Assembly: GCA_949152475.1 (NCBI GenBank)
Contig: OX424555.1
Coordinates: forward strand, 16,324,868-16,388,867
DNA from: Terebella lapidaria
Taxonomy: Eukaryota; Annelida; Polychaeta; Terebellida; Terebellidae
Direction of reading: 5' to 3'
Length of the DNA stretch: 64,000 bases
In this document: in pieces, positions 46,950 through 57,907 of the stretch
How the letters are laid out: each line of letters starts with the position of its first letter
Numbering within the stretch: position 1 is the stretch's first letter
Notes under the pieces: model-generated
What the model was told of the DNA's origin: nothing
The model's input: only the letters and a program-made list of their open reading frames with translations
Databases searched by the model: none
Program-made: the position numbers and the translations under genes

Positions 46950-47690
46950 TGTAGAGGCCAATTTACATATTTCAGGTCAGGTATGACCTTGAGATTTAGC
47001 CTTCAAGGTCGTCTGAGATCAACCTCAAGGTCACCAAAAGATGTACTATATACTTCCTATATGTTTATATGATTTCCTATATGCTTATATGATTTCTTAT
47101 ATGTTTATAATACATACCTAGCATTATGCTTATAATACAAATATAAGCCCTTGTAATGCGTTTTTGCCTCATATGGCAATTTGTGCATATCAGGCTTTTT
47201 GGGTTTTTCGAGACCTCATGTCGGGCCTTTTTCAGCGATTCAAGGCACTTCATCTTTATACACAATGTCAAGGACCCCAATTAGCATGCTTTGAAACAAA
47301 AAGCTAAGATATTTTTTTTAGAAAAAAAAACAGCCAAAACTGAATTTTAGGCCCTTCAGGTCCCTTTGAGCCTAGATTCTGAGTCTGTCGATCGATTCAA
47401 GGCACTCCATCTTTATACATGCACAAAGTCAAGGACCCCATATTTAGCATTTTTGAAAAACAAAATCTCAAAACTGATCACATTTGTTTTCGGGAAAAGA
47501 ACCAAAAACGGAATTTTGGGCCTATCGTAGCATTTGGAGCCTAGATGTTTGGCGTTTTGAGCGATTCTAGGCTCTGTATGTTTATACACAATGTCAAGGA
47601 CCCCAACTATGTTTTGAAATGAAAATCTCACAACTGATCATATAGTTTTTTTAGAAGTCATTCAAAGTACAAATCTGAGCATTTCTTTAC
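46950..47690. repeat. Degenerate tandem repeats (~165-170 bp)
   Basis: Three diverged copies of a segment with TTTATACACAATGTCAAGGA or variants (near 47262, 47413-47435 and 47584-47600), each followed by CAAAATCTCA-like and poly-T/A text. Starts with CTTCAAGGTCGTC and CCTCAAGGTCACC words. Confidence 0.6.
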
Positions 47691-48660
47691 AAAAACATTG
47701 CTGTTTTGACCTTTCAGGGTAAAATTCAAGGTCACCATACAAATGGCCACATATATGACTTCTCATTTGAAAGAGCCAATATATCAGCTCCATCTTCAAG
47801 CGTTCTATGCGTACAGTGGTGGCAGCTCCTATTATGAAGGAAATCAGTGGCTAATATTTTCGACCTTTGGTCTGATAACCTATTGGCATGGCGTTGCGTC
47901 CATCTTCTGGCATCCGTCGTCCACTTTAAAGTTTACAGTCAAGCGTTTCTGAATTTTGCACAAAAATACAACAAAATATTTCAAGAAGGAAGTTTGTTCA
48001 CAATTATTTTCAAAATTCCAACTATTCTCGTCGAAATGCGCTCCATTTGGTACCTTGCAATATAAAAAAAACAACTCCTCCGAGACCACTTGATGGAATC
48101 TTCTGAAACTTTGTGTGTGGATTATCTAGGATAATCCCCGCAAATTGATATTTTTGGAATTTTTTTATTTTCTCTTTTAATTTTTTTTCAGGATTTTTTT
48201 TTATTTTGGAATTTTTCTATCTTTAAAGTGTACATTCGAATCTTTCTGAAGTTCTAAAATCAAAATACTGAAAAATACTGCAAGAACAGGGCATTTTTTG
48301 TTTTTCGCATTATTTCCAAAATGGCAGCCAATTTTGACCAAAAACACGCCCAGGTTTGGACTTGGCAATATTCCATATCATCTCCGAGACTGCTAAATTG
48401 AATCTTTTGAAACTTCGAACGGTGATACTGTGGGATAGAATTTTGAATTTCTCCTTTTTTTTCTCGCAATTATTTCAACTTCAAATTATTTCAATTATTT
48501 CAAAAATGCCATCTACTCAATATGGGAATTTTCAAGTTTACAGGCATATATTTCTGAAATTTTGAACAACTCGATTCGTCCAGAAATGGCTCGAAATGGA
48601 TAGTAACGCGATTTGGGACAAAACAAATGTAAAAAATCAAGCTGGCCGACACAGGCAGAC
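47690..48660 (+). repeat. Dispersed repeat with AAGGTCA words, copy 2
   Basis: Same landmark order as 32430-32900 but longer: GTTTTGACCTTTCAGGG, TTCAAGGTCACCA, CCAGAAATGGCTCGAAATGG and GCCGACACAGGCAGAC. Contains internal short tandem copies around TTTGAAACTT. Noncoding. Confidence 0.55.
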
Positions 48661-49795
48661 TGCAGACGGGTGATTCATGAGCAACGAAACTTACACATTG
48701 GTGTCAGGGTTTGGAGACCATCACCTGAAGTATAGATGTATGACATAAACTATGGAGATTTAGATACCATTTGTCCACCAGATCCAAGCCCGCCCTAACC
48801 GGTACATATGGGACTCTGATGAGCGGACTGACAGGCAACCCAAGCCCGATGATGACATTCTGAGCCCACTTGTACATACATTGTACCACCTGTTCAGAGA
48901 TAGCTTACTTGGAATCAGTGGAAACCTATGTGTGACCCTCCTATGGACATCAAATAGCACAGTGACAAATGTACGAGTGAACAAGAGAGACAGAAAAAAA
49001 GTTAGTACGTGGCAGCATTTCATATTATCAGGAGAACGCTTTGTTCCAAGGAAACTATTCTACCTTCCTGAGTATGACGCTAGGACAGCTCATTCGGCGA
49101 ACTGTCCTGTGGTTCAAAGTTTGACGAATGGACAGTTTACACGAGTCGTGATACAAGTCAACCAGTGTAAGTCCAGTAAAATCAGTAATGTCCTTAGTCA
49201 GATTTAAAGTGAATGACATTTGTGGGTACGAGCAAACCTGAGGCCCCAGATGCTCTCGGCAGCACAGAGAGCATCGTACCAACCTCATAGTCTAGCAAAA
49301 TTAGGTAGAAAATAAAAAAAGCCCAAGAGGTAGACATTTGGGTGTCAAAGCTGAATTTTTGCACATGAGACCATATAGAAAACCCACAAAAAAGCTGAGT
49401 TGGAGATATATAAATAAATATGTAATATTTCTATGTTTATTTAAGTTTTATTGGTAAAATTTGTCGATTTTATCAAAATAAACCGTCTGGTATCATTTTG
49501 AGATAATGTCTATAAAGTACAGACAGGGGATTCAGCATTATAGCCCGCATGTAAAAAGCACATGTCTTCTATTGTACGTCTGATATGATAACACCGTCAA
49601 GGTTGTCTAAGACTTCTGGACCCCACTGTATATTCCAGCACACGCTAAGACTCCATGCGGTCCACATGTAATTTCTGTGCGTTGGTACAGGTGGAACAGA
49701 TGGAAGTTTGCGATGACATGGGTCTCCGCAAGATGACTCCGCATCGACAGCCTAGACAAAAGTCTCGTAGACATGTGGGGAGACCAGTCGTAACG
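48661..49795. other. Intergenic; unsupported open frames
   Basis: A 108-codon plus-strand frame (48881-49207) and overlapping minus-strand frames (48704-49023) exist, but none has recognisable motifs or clear splice context. Possibly decayed element DNA. Confidence 0.3.
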
Positions 49796-49799
49796 GTCA

Positions 49800-50610
49800 C
49801 TCTGTATTTACTGAGCAGCTAGAAGGACGTTCTCCGTGATGGCCAGATCTCTGGGGCCGATGACGACCAGATCCCTGGCAAAGCCTCCCAGCATAGACGT
49901 TCTCCGTGATGGCCAGAGCCCTAGCATAGACGTTCTCCGTGATGACCAGATCCCTGGCATCGACGACGATAAGACCCCTGGCAAAGCCTCCCAGCATAGA
50001 CGTTCTCTGTGATGGCCAGATCCCTCGTATTGGTGATGGCCAGATCCATGGCAAACCCTCCCAGCATAGACGTTCTCCGCAATGGGGTTCTCCGTGATGG
50101 CCAGATCCCTTGCATAGCCTCAAAGCATAGACGCTCTCCGTGATAGCCAGACCCCTGGCAAAGCCTCCCAGCATAGACGTTCTCTGTGATGGCCAGATCC
50201 CTCGTATCAATGACGGCCAGATTAGATCCCGGGCATAGCCTTCCAGCATAGACGTTATCCGTGATGGCCAGATCCCCGGGGCCGATGACGACCAGATCCC
50301 TGACATAGCCTCCAAGCATAGATGTTCTCCGTGATAGCCAGATCCCTGGCAAAGCCTCCCAGTCTAGACGTTCTCCGTGATGGCCAGAGCTCTAGCCTAG
50401 CCTCCCAGCATAGACGCTCTCTGTGATGGCCAGATCCCTCGTATCGATGACGGCCAGATCCCTGGCATAGCCTCCAGTATAGACGTTCTCCGTGATGGCC
50501 AGAGCCCTAGCATAGCCTCCCAGCATAGACGTTCTCTGTGATGGCCAGATCCCTCCTATCGACGACGGCCAGATCCTTGGCATGGACTCCCAGCATAGAC
50601 GGAGACGAGA
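49800..50610. repeat. ~46-bp minisatellite
   Basis: About 16 units of roughly 45-47 bp built on AGACGTTCTCCGTGATGGCC and AGATCCCTGGCAAAGCC. Longer units include a CGTATCGATGACGGCCAGAT insert. Long minus-strand open frames here (172 and 143 codons in two frames) follow from stop-free units and are not called genes. Confidence 0.85.
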
Positions 50611-50639
50611 AGCCCTGCACCGGAGAGTGTATCTTTACT

Positions 50640-51150
50640 AACCTGATCTGCGTGTACGTGTGTGCCTGACATGTTATTTATAAAATTAGTTGAGACTGGG
50701 TCGTTCTTGTGCGAATCTTCCTCCAGTGACTGCTGAACTGAAGAAATTGATTCAAATTCAAGCGAGTATAAGTAGTACTTTAAGCATGTAGAACCTCAAA
50801 TCATTTTTTTTCTGTATTTAGTACCACCTCGACCATCTCGAATACGCTGTAGGGCCTAATGGATGTGCAGATTACTTTTCACCTCAGACCGAAACGCGTA
50901 AATGACAAAAAACTTTCTATTTCAAAACATGCTCGATTAAAACAGCTGTTTCATATTATGATGTAATATTGAAGAAAGATTTCTATGTTTTATACGAAAT
51001 AGGCCCACACATTGCTGGTTGTGTCTCTTTCGTGAATAACGACGTTTGCAATTGATTCGATTGTTGTGTGTATGTGATGTTTGGTTATTGCTATATTCCA
51101 TGGAAACAAATTAAGGCATTTCGGCAGAAATGCCTTTATGGTTTTAGCAG
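50640..51150. other. Spacer between minisatellite and satellite
   Basis: Unique-looking AT-rich sequence; no gene seen. Confidence 0.4.
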
Positions 51151-51187
<37 letters not shown>

Positions 51188-53335
51188 CTTCTTCCGCCAC
51201 TTTTGGTTTCCGGACGATAACTTTAGATTGCCTTGACGGATCCTTGTCAAATTTTCACCGCAAGTCAGAAATGATATGAGGAAGAACCCTATTCTTTTTG
51301 AGCCGGATCGGAGGTCCGTGAGGTCCGTGAGGATGAAATCAAGGCTAATTTTAAGACTTGGTTTCCGGACGATAACTGGAAAAATATTTATGCAATAGTT
51401 GCAGAACTCTGCATGGAGGTTCATATGCCACCAGGGAAGAACCCTATTGATTTTGGGATCGATCCGTCAAACGACCTTTGACCTAGAGGTCAAAATAATT
51501 TTTTGCTGATTCATCCTTGAGGCTTCCTGCATATCTCGGAAACCGTGCGTCGTAGAGCGAAACGGACGTTATTTTCGGACTCGTCGCCCTAGACAAACAT
51601 CTCTAGGGTGTACTTTTTTTTTTGATCCGGCTCCGAGGTCCGTGAGGTCCGTGAGGATGAAATCGAGGAACTTGGTTTCCGGACGATAACTCAAAAAATA
51701 TTCAGGCAATAGTTGCAGAATTTTGCACGGAGGTTTATATATCACCAGGGAAGAACCCTATTGATTTTGGGATCGATACCTCAAACGACCTTTGACCTAG
51801 AGGTCGAAATAATTTTTTGCTGAGTCATCCTTGATTCATCCTGCATATATCGGAAACGGTGCGTCGTAGAGCGAAACGGACGTTATTTTCGGACTCGTCG
51901 CACTAGACAAACATGTCTAAGGGGTATTATGGATGAACTTTGACCTTGACCCGAAATTTTTTTGCCGAGTCGGCATTTTTCGTTTTCGTCGATATCTCGG
52001 AAACGATGCGTCGTAGAGCGAAACGGACGGTATTTTCGGACTCGTCGCACTAGACAAACATGTCTAAGGGGTATTATGGATGAACTTTGACCTTGACCCG
52101 AAATTTTTTTGCCGAGTCGGCATTTTTCGTTTTCGTCGATATCTCGGAAACGGTGCGTCGTAGAGCGAAACGGACGTTATTTTCGGACTCGTCGCACTAG
52201 ACAAACATGTCTAAGGGGTATTATGGATGAACTTTGACCTTGACCCGAAATTTTTTTGCCGAGTCGGCATTTTTCGTTTTCGTCGATATCTCGGAAACGG
52301 TGCGTCGTAGAGCGAAACGGACGTTATTTTCGGACTCGTCGCACTAGTCAAACATGTCTACGTGGAATTATTGATGAACTTTGACCTTGACCCGAAATTT
52401 TTTTGCCGAGTCGGCATTTTTCGTTTTCGTCGATATCTCGGAAACGGTGCGTCGTAGAGCGAAACGGACGTTATTTTCGGACTCGTCGCACTAGACAAAC
52501 ATGTCTAAGGGGAATTATGGATGAACTTTGACCTTGACCCGAAATTTTTTTGCCGAGTCGGCATTTTTCCTTTTCGTCGATATCTCGGAAACGGTGCGTC
52601 GTAGAGCGAAACGGACGTTATTTTCGGACTCGTCGCACTAGACAAACATGTCTAAGGGGTATTATGGATGAACTTTGACCTTGACCCGAAATTTTTTTGC
52701 CGAGTCGGCATTTTTCGTTTTCGTCGATATCTCGGAAACGGTGCGTCGTAGAGCGAAACGGACGTTATTTTCGGGCTCGTCGCACTAGACAAACATGTCT
52801 AAGGGGTATTATTGATGAACTTTGACCTTGACCCGAAATTTTTTTGCCGAGTCGGCATTTTTCGTTTTCGTCGTTATCTCGGAAACGGTGCGTCGTAGAG
52901 CGAAACGGACGTTATTTTCGGGCTCGTCGCACTAGACAAACATGTCTAAGGGGTATTATGGATGAACTTTGACCTTGACCCGAAATTTTTTTGCCGAGTC
53001 GGCATTTTTCGTTTTCGTCGATATCTCGGAAACGGTGCGTCGTAGAGCGAAACGGACGTTATTTTCGGACTCGTCGCACTAGATAAACATGTCTAAGGGG
53101 TATTATGGATGAACTTTGACCTTGACCCGAAATTTTTTTGCCGAGTCGGCATTTTTCGTTTTCGTCGATATCTCGGAAACGGTGCGTCGTAGAGCGAAAC
53201 GGACGTTACTTTCGGACTCGTCGCCCTAGTCAAACATGTCTAAGGGGTATTATGGATTAACTTTGACCTTGACCCGAAATTTGTCGACATTTTTCATTTT
53301 CGTCGATATCTAGTATTATAAATTATTCATCACAC
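51151..53335. repeat. Satellite: long 314-bp units passing into exact 147-bp units
   Basis: After a ~36-base poly-T run (51151-51187), two units of ~314 bp (anchors at ~51601 and 51915) contain GGTTTCCGGACGATAACT, CCAGGGAAGAACCCTATTGA and a shared end. From 51915 the word ATGTCTA.GGGG recurs at 51915, 52062, 52209, 52356, 52503, 52650, 52797, 52944, 53091 and 53238, exactly 147 bp apart each time with only a few substitutions. Each short unit has TTTGACCTTGACCC, GCCGAGTCGGC and ATATCTCGGAAACGGTGCG. The array ends at ~53335 in diverged sequence. Confidence 0.95.
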
Positions 53336-54076
53336 CGAAATGCCTCCAAGGCATCTTTAGGCCTTGACGTCTAGTTTGAGGTGAAATTAATCCTTTTCAT
53401 TCATTTTCCAGAATATGGACCGGTTTCGTCCCCTCCGCCATTTCTTCACAATTTTACACGGCACTCCCTGAATAACGCACAACGCTTCGCCACCGTGTGA
53501 ATGTTTCAATATATTCGATACCTGGACTGGACTGGTTTGGACGAAAATTCGGTAGTGGAATAATCAGAGACAGTCTTTAGTATTGCTCAATTAGTATATC
53601 GGGTTATGTTAAAAAATTTAATGTTGTCATAATTTCATATAGAATCTTGGCAAATGTATTGAACATGTTCTGAATAGTCTTTGGGACATAAAAAAGCTTG
53701 TTGCCATTTTTTTGATTTGGTCCCAATTGGTTTTTTACCACAAAGTCTGGAGCCATATCAACGGATGTGTGAGATCACTGTGAACTGGGCAGACGGATCT
53801 GGTCGTCATACACCCGGCTGTCAGATATATACTTCTATTTTGCAATATTACAATCTCTGGACATGCAAGAGTGTCTACTAAATGAATATTGATATTCACA
53901 GCTCAAAACTTCGCTCCACAAGGTCCGTTTGGTGGCCATCTTGGTGACCATATTGCGTTTCACGTGAAATGGATAAGCGATAGGACATTTGGACTGAAAC
54001 ACATACCTGCAAGCCCATTTTTCTGTGTATTTCTTTGCACAGGTCAACATAGTTTAATGTCATGATTTATGCATAT
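53336..54076. other. Flank of the Ty3-type element
   Basis: No gene recognised. The five bases before the LTR are CATAT; the matching duplication would lie beyond the right window edge. Confidence 0.4.
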
Positions 54077-55464
54077 TGTAACGGGTTTGAACCCTTCTGT
54101 GACGTCTTGATGAACCGGTTTTCTAGGGAGGTGGGTGAGTTGTTGTTTAACCGGAGCTGAAACGGTAAAACTCCGGGAAACTGCTACTGTTGTACGGTTG
54201 AACTCCGGCTAGAAGTCTCTAAGGTTGGTAGCGTGGTCTGGAATGGACCTCTTAACCGTTGCCCGACTGCTAATCTGCAACTGCACCTGTAAAGTAAGGA
54301 TCCGGAGGCGTTTCCGTCTCCGGGTACTGCAACTGCTCCGTCGGGAAACCGCTTTACTGCAACAGCTCCGTCGTTTTCCGTCTTACTGCAAACTGTGACT
54401 GCGCCTGGAATAAAGAATCCGGGAACGTTGCCGTTTCCGAATACTGCAACCGCTCTGCCAGGTTCCGCCGCACTGCAATCTGCTCCGGTTGGCTCCGCCT
54501 CACCGCAACCTGCGACTGCACCTGAAATGGAGTATCTCGGAAGTGTTCCCACTTCCGGTTACCGCAACCGCTCCGTCAGGTACTGCCTCTGCAACTCCGT
54601 CGTCCGGTACCGCCTCTGCAACTGCTTCGTCGTTCCCGTCTCTGCAACTGCTCCGTCCGATACCGCCTCCGTAGTTGCTCCGTTGATTTCCACCTCCGTC
54701 TCCGTCTCCGACTCCTTCCTCGGTGATCTGGGTTCTTAGATCACCCTAAGACGTCGTTACAACTTGGTCTTAACCGACTGTAGTCTTATCTCCCTTTACT
54801 CCGTATAACTGTCTTTTCCGGGAAACTAACTTTATTATAACTTCCAGTTCCCTAACGAACACGGAAAAACAACTCGGTTGAAGTTTTCATGTTTATTTTC
54901 CAAGTTCACAGTCGGAAGACTTAACTGCTATCATCTGGATGACTCTATCCGGAACAAGGGAGTACTCTGCTATGGGAGAAGGGGTCTGCACAGGTCGACG
55001 TCAGGACACCAACTCCGCCGTCCGCTGTGAAGCGGGGGCTTTTATAGACCTGAGACCCATGTCACGTGACCAACCTATTGTGACGTCATAGTCCGCCAAA
55101 ACACTGATATTTTCCGGATTTCTAAAAACACTCTAGAACCAATCAGTGGCTGACACGTCACCTTTTAAACCGAAAACGAGGCTGATCACATGACCTTCCG
55201 GAAATAACGTCATTACGTTTTTGTACTCCATTGTTCCGGCTCCGTGTCCGGTTCCGTCTCCGTCTCCGGATCCGTCTCCGGCTTTACCAACATCATAAAT
55301 TACTAAGTTCCGAGACGGAAAACCTTTAAAACATTAACAATACGGAACCGTATGAACCTTTAAACACATATACACCCTAATAAACGGTTATTTAACCATA
55401 ATATCACAAAATACTAACATAATTACCTAGGGGAAACCTTTGGGTACGCCCCAAAACCGTTACA
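54077..55464 (-). repeat. 3' LTR, 1388 bp
   Basis: Bounded by TGTAACGG and CCGTTACA, a perfect 8-bp inverted terminus, and directly preceded in element direction by a purine tract. A TATA box (CTATAAAAG on the minus strand) lies at 55039-55047 with TCACGTGA at 55062-55069 and TGACGTCA at 55081-55088 upstream. The stretch 54200-54740 is a low-complexity run of CTGCAACTGCTCCGTC-like words. Confidence 0.85.
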
Positions 55465-55480
55465 CTCCCCCTTCCTTAGA
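55465..55480 (-). promoter_or_regulatory. Polypurine tract of the Ty3-type element
   Basis: Reads AAGGAAGGGGGAG on the element strand immediately before the LTR end, the expected position for plus-strand priming. Confidence 0.75.
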
Positions 55481-55739
55481 CTCTGTTCGTCCCGAACAGA
55501 ACAATATCACATATATACAAATTGTCAACCGTTAAACTGTCCGTAAAATCAAACACAACTTGTCTCCGTGATCCGGGTACTGGTATCTCTTAACTAGTTT
55601 ACCGTCACTGTACCCGGATATCTTGCTTGTTCCGTTTCCCACTTTTTAACTCTTAATTATACTAGAATCCGGGAAACGGTTCTTCTTTCTTCTCCTTGCG
55701 CCGACTTGACTTGCGACGACTTGCGACGACTTGCGACGA

Positions 55740-57599
55740 CTACTGCCCACCAGTATCACGGCGCGAACTGCTCCCCGACGGCGGACGCGGTGGAAAGGTC
55801 TGTGGTACCAACGGTCGTCCGAAGCTTGTCCCTCTGGCATCAACCGGGAGAAGATCCGGATCATGGAGGCTCCACTGGGGCGGGACGTAGAACCCATTCC
55901 TGAGGCGTTCGTCTCGGATGGACCAATCTGGAATCCGGACGATCTGACGGGTCGGGACGAGACCAAACGGTGACTCTCTCTGCTCCATGATCTCTACGTA
56001 GACGCCGGAGTCTCTCATCTCGGCTGGCCCCCACTGCTCCGGTCCCCAACGTACTGCATAGTATCTGGCGTGCTCCGGGACTGCGGGCGCAAAGACGGAA
56101 GCGCTCCGTCCCCCAATATTCACCGGGAAACAATGTGACGGACACGGTTGAGTTGAAGGACCGCCAAACGGGTAGAATGTGTAGGGTGGACTCTGGGTTG
56201 GCGCTCGGACTTGGCTCCTTCCGGACCGCTCACTGGAAGACTGTCGAGGCCGGGTCTCCACCGGAGACAGGATTCCGGGTGTAGCTCTGGCTTGGTCTAC
56301 CAGGATACTCCTCCGGGCTCTCTGCACGTCCGCATGGCTTCGTTCAGACGCGGAAGACTCCATTCCGTCATCTCTAGCCGCTGAACTGGTTCTGCTTCCT
56401 GCTACTGCTTGAATGGTTGCCGGCAAAGTTCGCTCCGAGGATCCTCGGGTCTCCGTCTCACTGCCAGCTCTGCTCCGGTTTCCGCCTTCCGTTTTGGTCT
56501 CCGGTCTGCCTCCTGATCTGCCAATGGGTCTGCTGTCCGCTCGGCTATCTGCTCTGCTATCTGCTCTATCTGCTCTGCTATCGACTCGGCTATCTGCTCT
56601 GCTATCGGCTCGGCCGCTGGATCTGATTTCTGCTCCGCCTCCGGGCCGGACAATCACACTGCTCACTGCTCTGCCACTGCTAGTTGTTCTCGGAGGTGGA
56701 CTCCGGAAAAGGTCTTCCTCATCGTCTCGGCTCTGCATTTCCGCAATGTCCGCCACTCCCACTTCTGCCGTTGCTCCGCTGGAACCTTCCTCCAACAGCC
56801 GGAACTTGTAGTCATACACCCCCTTGCCTTTTCCTTTGACGCTGCCTCCGGAAGACTTGGGTGGGGTGTGTCGTTTCTCCTCTCGACCACGTTCTCCGCC
56901 TCGGTCCTTGGCTCGCTCCGGGCTCTCCTTCCTATATTCTCGGCGTTGATGGCGTCCGGATTTATCCGGCGAACGGCTGCGACTCCGCTTCTTTCCGCGG
57001 TCTCGATCTGCTCCGGTACCTCGAGATGGGTCAGGGCTGTTTTTCCGGGAGGTGTTCCGGGAAGAACTCCGGGTCACAGGCGGCTTAACCGGCTTCGGGT
57101 CTCCTGGTTCCTGCAACTCGTCTTCACTTGCCATGATTTTCAGCTCCGCTTCCTCTTCCGAACTGCTCTCCGCCTCCGTGGACGAAACGTCGGCTGCTAG
57201 TGTGGCCACCGACTGGGTACCGGAACGGTACCGGGTCCGGGACGAAACCGAACCTCCCGACTCCGACTCCGTATCCGACAACTGGTCAAGCCGTGTTACC
57301 GGTTTCTTGCTTTTCCGTGGGGTCATCTTGGACCGGAGGCTTTTCTCCTCAAACTGCTCTCTGCCCACCCTCAGTCGAATCGGGTTTGCGTCCATTGCGT
57401 GCCGGGACTGCAGATGCTTCTGTGTTCCCTCTTTCCGTCTGCTCCAATGGTCACACTGCGGACAGGCGAAGACGGTGACTTCACTTGTGTGCTGCTCCGT
57501 GACATGCCGGAGCAACGTGTGCTTGCTCTTGAACTCTAGGTTGCAGTCTCCACACCGGTGAGGGCGGGGCTTGCGGGGTGTTGTCTTTACTTTCGGCAT
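55740..57599 (-). CDS. Element accessory ORF A: C2H2 zinc-finger protein, 619 aa
   Basis: Lies between pol and the 3' LTR on the element strand. Residues ~15-40 (CGDCNLEF..H...H) and ~46-72 (CPQCDHW..H....H) are two C2H2 fingers. Residues ~90-430 are Ser/Arg/Glu-rich and disordered, with RADSRADS-type repeats. Residues ~460-600 are a compact Pro/Trp/Tyr-rich segment (ARYYAVRWGPEQWGP, VRIPDWSIRDERLRNGFY). It is not a recognisable envelope: no signal peptide or membrane segment is visible. It could bind nucleic acid, act as a regulator or be a displaced structural protein. Part of a fossil element. Confidence 0.7.
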   Translation of the reverse strand: MPKVKTTPRKPRPHRCGDCNLEFKSKHTLLRHVTEQHTSEVTVFACPQCDHWSRRKEGTQKHLQSRHAMDANPIRLRVGREQFEEKSLRSKMTPRKSKKPVTRLDQLSDTESESGGSVSSRTRYRSGTQSVATLAADVSSTEAESSSEEEAELKIMASEDELQEPGDPKPVKPPVTRSSSRNTSRKNSPDPSRGTGADRDRGKKRSRSRSPDKSGRHQRREYRKESPERAKDRGGERGREEKRHTPPKSSGGSVKGKGKGVYDYKFRLLEEGSSGATAEVGVADIAEMQSRDDEEDLFRSPPPRTTSSGRAVSSVIVRPGGGAEIRSSGRADSRADSRVDSRADRADSRADSRADSRPIGRSGGRPETKTEGGNRSRAGSETETRGSSERTLPATIQAVAGSRTSSAARDDGMESSASERSHADVQRARRSILVDQARATPGILSPVETRPRQSSSERSGRSQVRAPTQSPPYTFYPFGGPSTQPCPSHCFPVNIGGRSASVFAPAVPEHARYYAVRWGPEQWGPAEMRDSGVYVEIMEQRESPFGLVPTRQIVRIPDWSIRDERLRNGFYVPPQWSLHDPDLLPVDARGTSFGRPLVPQTFPPRPPSGSSSRRDTGGQ

Positions 57600-57676
57600 T
57601 CTGATTCTCTGCTTTGTATCGATGTTGACTCAGCTACAGCAAACTGCCTTCTGCATCCGGTAACAGCTAACTGCCC

Positions 57677-57727
57677 CTTTTATAGTCTCTGGAAGTCACG
57701 TGACTGGCTTATCTGCTTGATGATTGG
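57677..57727 (-). promoter_or_regulatory. Promoter-like module upstream of accessory ORF A
   Basis: On the element strand, in order: CCAAT (57723-57727), TCACGTGA (57696-57703), CTATAAAAG (57677-57685), with the ATG about 78 bp further on. Spacing matches the module before ORF B exactly. Confidence 0.55.
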
Positions 57728-57774
57728 CTGCTCAGCAAACTGCAACTCCTCCTGGTGGTCTTCTTGGATAAATA

Positions 57775-57777
<3 letters not shown>

Positions 57778-57805
<28 letters not shown>

Positions 57806-57815
57806 CTTTTTTTTT
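57778..57815. repeat. Poly-T run inside the Ty3-type element
   Basis: About 35 T with one C, read as poly-A on the element strand, upstream of ORF A and its TATA module. Confidence 0.8.
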
Positions 57816-57907
57816 CCGTGTTGTTGCTGCTAACTGCCACCGCTTCTTCCGTCTCCGCCAAACTGCCAACCGCCTCCGTCAACCGCTATACTGCCAACCG
57901 CCTCCGT

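Noticed and set aside
49797-50352. Long minus-strand open frames (172 and 143 codons)
   Set aside because: They run through a ~46-bp minisatellite whose unit lacks stops in more than one frame; no conserved protein features.
50990-51424. 144-codon minus-strand frame with a poly-Lys run
   Set aside because: The Lys run is the poly-T tract at 51151-51187.
51151-53335. CRISPR-like regular array
   Set aside because: Whole 147-bp units repeat with no unique spacers, in a eukaryotic context; it is a satellite.
54184-54739. Open frames of 114-122 codons inside the LTR
   Set aside because: Low-complexity CTCCGTC-type words keep both strands open; no recognisable protein.
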